Shown here: piece after piece, positions 20,361-24,401 of the stretch
How positions within the stretch are numbered: the first letter of the stretch is position 1
How the letters are laid out: every line of letters starts with the position of its first letter
IMG/VR virus record: IMGVR_UViG_3300049489_000411
Location: 1 to 24,401 of that record
Direction: 5' to 3' (one strand)
Length of the DNA: 24,401 nucleotides
Source of the DNA: a virus
Translations under genes and position numbers: made by a program
The notes under the pieces: model-generated
What the model saw: the letters and a program-made list of their open reading frames with translations, nothing else
Told to the model about the DNA's origin: nothing
Database searches by the model: none

Positions 20361-21203
20361 GTGAATCGTCAGCAACGAATACTATTCTACGACGGCAGCG
20401 ACCTTAACGATATCTCGCTCGCCGTCGGCGACTATCGCTACGACGGCTACGAGCCGACGATCGACGTCGGCCGCTACCTCTACGTAGGCACCGAACTGCC
20501 CTGCAACAGCAAGTTCTTTTCAGTCGTCACGCCGAATACCGACGTAACGGTTATCGACAAGGTCGAGGTATGGGGCGGCGGCGAATGGCTCGAGGTGACG
20601 GACGTACTAGACGAGACGAGTACGACAGGCGTCTCCCTCGCCAAGTCGGGCCTAATCTCGTTTGAGCTAGATATCGACAACACGACTTGGGCGGCTGAGA
20701 GGAAGTCGTCGGATATCCCCGAACTCGTCGGCACGTCGATTTACAACCTCTACTGGCTCCGGCTGTCTTGGACTATACCCGTGTCCGCCGGAACCAAGAT
20801 CGGCTACGTCGGGAGCAAGTTCAGCGACGACGCTACACTCACCGACTTCTACCCCGACCTGGCTAACTCGGAACTAAAGACGGCGTTCGAGGCCGGGAAG
20901 ACGACTTGGGACGATCAGCACTACATGGCGGCCGAGTCTATTCTACGCGACCTCAAGCGCCGAAGTATCATCATACGGCCCGAGCAGGTCTTTGATACGC
21001 GGCAGTTTCTCGAGGCCGCGTGCCATAAGGCGGCCGAGCTGGTCTACGGCGGCCTCGGTCAAGCCTTCGCCGACGCCAGGTCGCGGGCGGCTGAGAGGTA
21101 TATCGCGGCCATGGCGCTGACCAAGTTCGGCGTCGATGCTGACGGCAGCGGCACGGTCGACGCCGCCGAGGCGACGGTTAGTACGCGGTATCTCACCCGA
21201 TGA
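20361..21203 (+). CDS. head-tail connector-like protein with C-terminal EF-hand-type loop, 280 aa
   Basis: The GTG at 20361 has GAGG five bases upstream and lies just after the previous stop; an ATG at 20325 would overlap that gene. The first ~155 residues look like a beta-sandwich (DKVEVWGGGEWLEVTDVLDETST, SGLISFELD, LYWLRLSWTIP). The next ~95 are helical (LANSELKTAFEAGKTTWDDQ, YMAAESILRDLKRRSIIIRPEQ, EAACHKAAELVYGGLG) as in gp6/gp15-like adaptor proteins. Near the C-terminus, residues 259-270 read DADGSGTVDAAE, an exact EF-hand or dockerin calcium loop. Position just before a tail terminator-like gene supports a connector role. The N-terminal domain may be an added surface domain. Confidence 0.75.
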   Translation: MNRQQRILFYDGSDLNDISLAVGDYRYDGYEPTIDVGRYLYVGTELPCNSKFFSVVTPNTDVTVIDKVEVWGGGEWLEVTDVLDETSTTGVSLAKSGLISFELDIDNTTWAAERKSSDIPELVGTSIYNLYWLRLSWTIPVSAGTKIGYVGSKFSDDATLTDFYPDLANSELKTAFEAGKTTWDDQHYMAAESILRDLKRRSIIIRPEQVFDTRQFLEAACHKAAELVYGGLGQAFADARSRAAERYIAAMALTKFGVDADGSGTVDAAEATVSTRYLTR

Positions 21204-21652
21204 GTAAGATTACGTCCATATTTGACCAGCTAAAGACGGTCATCTCGACCGAGCTACCGACCTATAAGCAGATCCCAAACCCCTACGAACTAGAGGCGGC
21301 CAGCAACGTCATGCTCGCCAAAGGCTACGGCCTTGCCTTCGGCGCCGGGAGCAACACCGAGCGTCAGCTCTCGTGCCAGCTAAGCATCGAGCGCGAGTTC
21401 GGCGTCCTTCTAACGCGGCAGATGAGCTACACCGAGCACGACGCTGCCAACAGAAATTCACTTGAAAAGACAATCTTTGAAGACCAGTATAAGCTAATCA
21501 AAGCCATCGAGAAAAACTCTAGTCTCGCTCAACTGGTCGCCAAGGTTGCTTACGCATCGGATAGCGGAATTGAATTCCTCGGCCTCGAGAGCGGCCGGTA
21601 CTTGACGCTCTTTAGCGCGTTCACTTGTGAATATTTTGAGAACCTTACATAA
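21200..21652 (+). CDS. putative tail terminator/completion protein, 150 aa
   Basis: ATG overlaps the connector stop (ATGA). It begins MSKITSIFDQLKTVISTELP, then IPNPYELEAASNVMLAKGYGLAFGAG, REFGVLLTRQMSY, a helical FEDQYKLIKAIEKNS and IEFLGLESGRYLTLFSAFTCEYFENL. An N-terminal helix, central strands and a C-terminal strand giving a gpU-like fold, together with position directly before the tail tube gene, support tail terminator. Sequence identity to a named family is not evident. Confidence 0.75.
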   Translation: MSKITSIFDQLKTVISTELPTYKQIPNPYELEAASNVMLAKGYGLAFGAGSNTERQLSCQLSIEREFGVLLTRQMSYTEHDAANRNSLEKTIFEDQYKLIKAIEKNSSLAQLVAKVAYASDSGIEFLGLESGRYLTLFSAFTCEYFENLT

Positions 21653-21662
21653 GGGGTAGACC

Positions 21663-23180
21663 ATGACCGCAATCGCTACACGCTCGTCGGTGCTCGCCGT
21701 CACGGTCGAATCGACCGAAGGAACGCCGGTTGTACCGACGCTGGCGTCTCAGTTCATCGCCATGCAAGACGACGCCGACTTCTCGTCGGAGTTCGAGCAG
21801 CTCGAAAACGCCGAACTTAAAAACAGTCTCGGGCCGGCCAAGACGATTACCGGATCAGAGAATCCGGCCGCATCGTTCAGCCACTACCTGCGACACAGCG
21901 GCGTCGAGGGCACGGCGCCTAACTACCGCCAACTGCTTAAGACGGCGTTCGGCTCTGAAGAGGTCGAGTCGACGGAGTACAACACCGTCGCCGCGTCTAC
22001 GACCTCGGTTATCAAGGTCGACGTCGGCGAAGGCGCGACGTTCAGCCGAGGCCAGGCGCTTCTCATCAAGGACGGGACGAACGGCTACAGCATCCGCCCC
22101 GTTCACTCGATCGCTACCGACGACCTGACGATCGGCTTTAACCTCGGCACGGCGCCGGGGACTGGCGTCAATCTCGGCAAGGCCGTCACCTACTCGCCGG
22201 CCAATAGCGGACACCAAAGCCTCTCGCTATGGCACTACGTCGGAAACGGCGGGGCGCTTGAGGCCGTAGCCGGCGCCCGCGTTTCAGAGCTCAATATCGA
22301 CTTCGAGGCTGGCCAGCTTATCAACGCCAGCTATTCGCTGGAAGGCATCGGCTACTACTTCAACCCGATCAACATCACGGCTACCGACACCAAACTAGAC
22401 TTCACCGACGACGACGGCACCTTTGCCGCGACGGTCACGGCCAAGGTCTACAAGGATCCGCACGACTTGGCGACGGCTCTCACGACGGCCATGAATACGG
22501 CCAACCCAGGCGAGACGCATACCGTTACGTACTCGAACACGACCGGCAAGTTCACTATCCTTTGCACCGGCACCGTCCTTTCGCTTCTCTGGAACACGGG
22601 CGCCAACACCGCAAACACGATTGGCGACAAGATCGGCTTCCTTACCGCAGCCGACGACACCGGCACGGCCGCCACGACGGGCTATACGTCTGATAACGCC
22701 GTGTCGTTCGCCGCGCCCGTCACGCCGACCTACGACAGCGCCGACCCGCTTGCCGCGAAAGACCATAGCGTCCTTATCGGCGACTCGACCGATAACGTCT
22801 GCTTCAACCCGTCGAGCGTCTCTTTCAGCCTGTCGGATACCGTCCGGCCGATCGAGTCGATTTGCGCCGAGAGCGGCAAAAGCGGCACGATCATTAACGC
22901 CCGCGAGGTGACGGTGACGGTGACGGCGCTGCTGAATCAGTACGACGCCGACAAGTTCCGCCGCCTTAGGACCAACGCCGATACGCGCTTCATGTACGCC
23001 TTCGGCACCAAGTCGGGCGGCAACTGGGTGGCCGGCAAGTGCGGCTGCCTTTACGTCCCGACTTGCACCGTCGCGGCGTTCGACGTGAGCGACGACGACG
23101 GCCTGGCGTCTGTCGAGCTGGAACTCAAAGCCTACGTCGACTCGTCGGGTAACGGCGAAGTCTATCTCAGTTTCGTCTAA
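21663..23180 (+). CDS. major tail tube protein with inserted beta domain
   Basis: ATG at 21663, preceded by AAGGGG. The protein is 505 aa. The N-terminal ~235 residues and C-terminal ~150 residues form the tube domain (IATRSSVLAVTVESTEGTPVVPT at the start; SVSFSLSDTVRPIESICAESGKSG and SVELELKAYVDSSGNGEVYLSFV at the end). Between them (about 238-347) lies an extra domain (FAATVTAKVYKDPHDLATALTTAMN, HTVTYSNTTGKFTILCTGTVLSLLWN, IGFLTAADDTG). Similar TGKFTI...LLW...GF..ADDTG segments occur in many phage tail and fibre proteins, as I recall. The protein stacks as rings in the tail tube; the insert would face outwards. No sheath gene is adjacent. Confidence 0.88.
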   Translation: MTAIATRSSVLAVTVESTEGTPVVPTLASQFIAMQDDADFSSEFEQLENAELKNSLGPAKTITGSENPAASFSHYLRHSGVEGTAPNYRQLLKTAFGSEEVESTEYNTVAASTTSVIKVDVGEGATFSRGQALLIKDGTNGYSIRPVHSIATDDLTIGFNLGTAPGTGVNLGKAVTYSPANSGHQSLSLWHYVGNGGALEAVAGARVSELNIDFEAGQLINASYSLEGIGYYFNPINITATDTKLDFTDDDGTFAATVTAKVYKDPHDLATALTTAMNTANPGETHTVTYSNTTGKFTILCTGTVLSLLWNTGANTANTIGDKIGFLTAADDTGTAATTGYTSDNAVSFAAPVTPTYDSADPLAAKDHSVLIGDSTDNVCFNPSSVSFSLSDTVRPIESICAESGKSGTIINAREVTVTVTALLNQYDADKFRRLRTNADTRFMYAFGTKSGGNWVAGKCGCLYVPTCTVAAFDVSDDDGLASVELELKAYVDSSGNGEVYLSFV

Positions 23181-23189
23181 GGGGTTCTA

Positions 23190-23525
23190 ATGCAGTTCGT
23201 CCACGTCCCGCGTATCTGCCAGTCCGGTGAGGACGGCGCAGCGCCTAAACTCACCGGGTCGGTAACGCTCAAGATGCTTTCGTTCGACGAGCGTTACGGT
23301 CTGCTCGAGGCGATCGGCGTCGAGTCGGTCGACGGCCTAGGCGAGATGAAACAGATCCCGCTTCTCAGAAAACTTGTCGCTTTCAGTAAGGACAAGTACG
23401 TCGCCGTCGATATCAGGGGCGCCGACGGGCGAGAGTTCAAGTCGTTTGACGACCTCCAGTACAGCGGCGACGGGCACGCCGTTCTACTCGATTGCGCCAT
23501 TGCCCTGGTGTCTGCGGGAAAGTAG
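23190..23525 (+). CDS. tail assembly chaperone, short form (gpG-like)
   Basis: ATG 23190 with GGGGTT upstream; 111 aa. It starts MQFVHVPRICQSGED and includes SVTLKMLSFDERYGLLEAIGVES and HAVLLDCAIALVSAGK. Its position between tail tube and tape measure is that of lambda gpG. It ends at TAG 23525, immediately after the slippery heptamer GGGAAAG, so most ribosomes make this short form. It should coat the tape measure protein during tail assembly and is not expected in the finished virion. Confidence 0.9.
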   Translation: MQFVHVPRICQSGEDGAAPKLTGSVTLKMLSFDERYGLLEAIGVESVDGLGEMKQIPLLRKLVAFSKDKYVAVDIRGADGREFKSFDDLQYSGDGHAVLLDCAIALVSAGK

Positions 23526-23755
23526 ACAGGGCCGCGATAAGGCGGCAGGTCAGGGCGACCTGGCGCGGTCATGACCTAAAGACGCCGGCATACAACTTGG
23601 TTCAAGAGTACCTTTCGAGAAAGGCCCTGTCGGAGATCGGATACACATTCGACGGCGGGGCCTTGCCCTACTACAAATCCGAGGCGTTCATTGCAATCGC
23701 CTCGGAAATTGAGAAAATGAAGGTAGAGGCGGCGAAGAAACGACGAGGGCGCTAA
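23190..23755 (+). CDS. tail assembly chaperone, frameshifted long form (gpGT-like)
   Basis: A -1 slip on G-GGA-AAG (23516-23522) lets ribosomes continue in the frame that reads VDRAAIRRQVRATWRGHDL to a TAA at 23755, giving about 188 aa in total. The T-like part has LVQEYLSRKALSEIGYTF and IASEIEKMKVEAAKKRRGR. The open frame begins upstream of the slip and has no ribosome site of its own, so it is made as an extension. Its stop overlaps the tape measure start (TAATG). Confidence 0.9.
23516..23522 (+). promoter_or_regulatory. -1 programmed ribosomal frameshift site GGGAAAG
   Basis: The heptamer is in the required phase (G GGA AAG relative to the short gene), identical to the lambda G-T site, and is followed at once by TAG. 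A small stem (CAGGTC 23546-23551 with GACCTG 23557-23562) lies about 24 bases downstream. Confidence 0.9.
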
Positions 23756-24401
23756 TGGCCGAGGCGGTACTAAAGCTAACAACAGACACCGCCGAGGCTA
23801 TCAAGGGCATCGAACGCTTCCAAAAGGACGCGGCGAAGTCGCTCAAGGCGGTCGAGAAGGCTTTTGACGCCCTCAAGATCACGGCCGTCGCCGCGATCGG
23901 CGCCGTCGTCTTTAATAAACTGGTCGATGGCCTCGGCGACGTAGTCGAGGCGGCCGAGGACGTCGAAAAGGCGACGTTCGACCTGGCAAAACAACTGCGC
24001 CTGACGGGCGAATTCTCCGACGACGCCGTAAAAGGCTTTCAGGACTACGCCGACGAGCTCGAGCGGACGACGAACCTGAGCGACGACGTCGTCCTCGGCC
24101 AGCTAGCCGTAGCAAAGTCGTTCGGCGTCACCAACGACCAGGCGAAAAAGCTGGTTTCAGCCGCCGCAGACCTCGCCGCCGCTACCGGAATGTCGCTAGA
24201 CGGCGCCGTCCAGCAGCTCGGCAAGTCTCTTTCAGGCGTCAAGGGCAAGCTAGACGAGCAGATCCCAGCGGTCGCCGCTCTTACGAAAGAGCAGTTACTG
24301 AACGGCGAGGCTATCCGCCTCGTCTCAGAACGCTACGGCGGCAGCGCCCTCGTCTCGGCCGACAACTTCTCAGGCGCCGTCAGGCTTCTGACGGTAGAGT
24401 G
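23755..24401 (+). CDS. tail tape measure protein, N-terminal part
   Basis: ATG at 23755 overlaps the chaperone stop and the frame is open to the window edge (215 codons). It begins MAEAVLKLTTDTAEAIKGIE, continues with a helical segment including a hydrophobic stretch (ITAVAAIGAVVFNKLVDGLGD, about 43-63), and has the Ala-rich helical pattern (KLVSAAADLAAATGMSLDGAVQQLGKS) of tape measure N-termini. Tape measure genes are usually the longest in the tail cluster; the length here cannot be judged. It sets tail length and is a partner of the two chaperones upstream. Confidence 0.9.
   Translation, partial: MAEAVLKLTTDTAEAIKGIERFQKDAAKSLKAVEKAFDALKITAVAAIGAVVFNKLVDGLGDVVEAAEDVEKATFDLAKQLRLTGEFSDDAVKGFQDYADELERTTNLSDDVVLGQLAVAKSFGVTNDQAKKLVSAAADLAAATGMSLDGAVQQLGKSLSGVKGKLDEQIPAVAALTKEQLLNGEAIRLVSERYGGSALVSADNFSGAVRLLTVE

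Noticed and set aside
1-24401. tRNA genes, integrase or att sites
   Set aside because: None could be recognised by eye; no cloverleaf, tyrosine or serine recombinase motif was seen in any translated frame.

Overview
The window is part of the genome of a tailed double-stranded DNA phage (Caudoviricetes) or a prophage of one. It carries small and large terminase, portal, scaffold, major capsid, head-tail connector, tail tube, a frameshifted pair of tail chaperones and the start of a tape measure gene. No sheath gene lies between connector and tail tube, so a long non-contractile (siphovirus-like) tail is the simplest reading. No integrase, tRNA or host gene is visible. The DNA is GC-rich, so many reading frames stay open on the antisense strand. 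The host cannot be named from the sequence. Family names below were recognised by reading translations; no database search was run.

Left half (1-8949, minus strand): one tightly packed replication and DNA-modification operon, read from 8949 towards 1. In transcription order it holds an SF3-type helicase, a ParB-like protein, a D12 adenine methyltransferase with a leucine-rich repeat insert, a 70-aa ORF, a family A DNA polymerase, a small possible ssDNA-binding protein, a PD-(D/E)XK nuclease with four cysteines placed as in Fe-S nucleases, an SNF2-type helicase, a 61-aa ORF, a second adenine methyltransferase split by a one-base frameshift, a 40-aa ORF resembling the start of a cytosine methyltransferase, and an Ala/Trp-rich repeat protein of the 'putative immunity protein' type cut by the window edge. 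Most neighbours overlap by 4 nt (ATGA or GTGA), which suggests coupled translation.

Middle (8950-9849): 442 bp without a credible gene, rich in inverted repeats around an AT-rich core (candidate replication origin and/or control region). Next comes a single minus-strand gene (9392-9763) with its own terminator, then a short divergent intergenic region centred on a perfect 12-bp inverted repeat.

Right half (9850-24401, plus strand): a RuvC-like resolvase, two small ORFs, terminase subunits, an inserted HNH endonuclease, portal, two minor head/neck-like proteins, scaffold, capsid, a run of seven small beta-rich or unknown virion-type proteins interrupted by a terminator-like hairpin, a connector with a predicted calcium-binding loop, a tail terminator-like protein, a tail tube protein with an inserted domain, G/GT chaperones sharing the lambda slippery heptamer GGGAAAG, and a partial tape measure gene.
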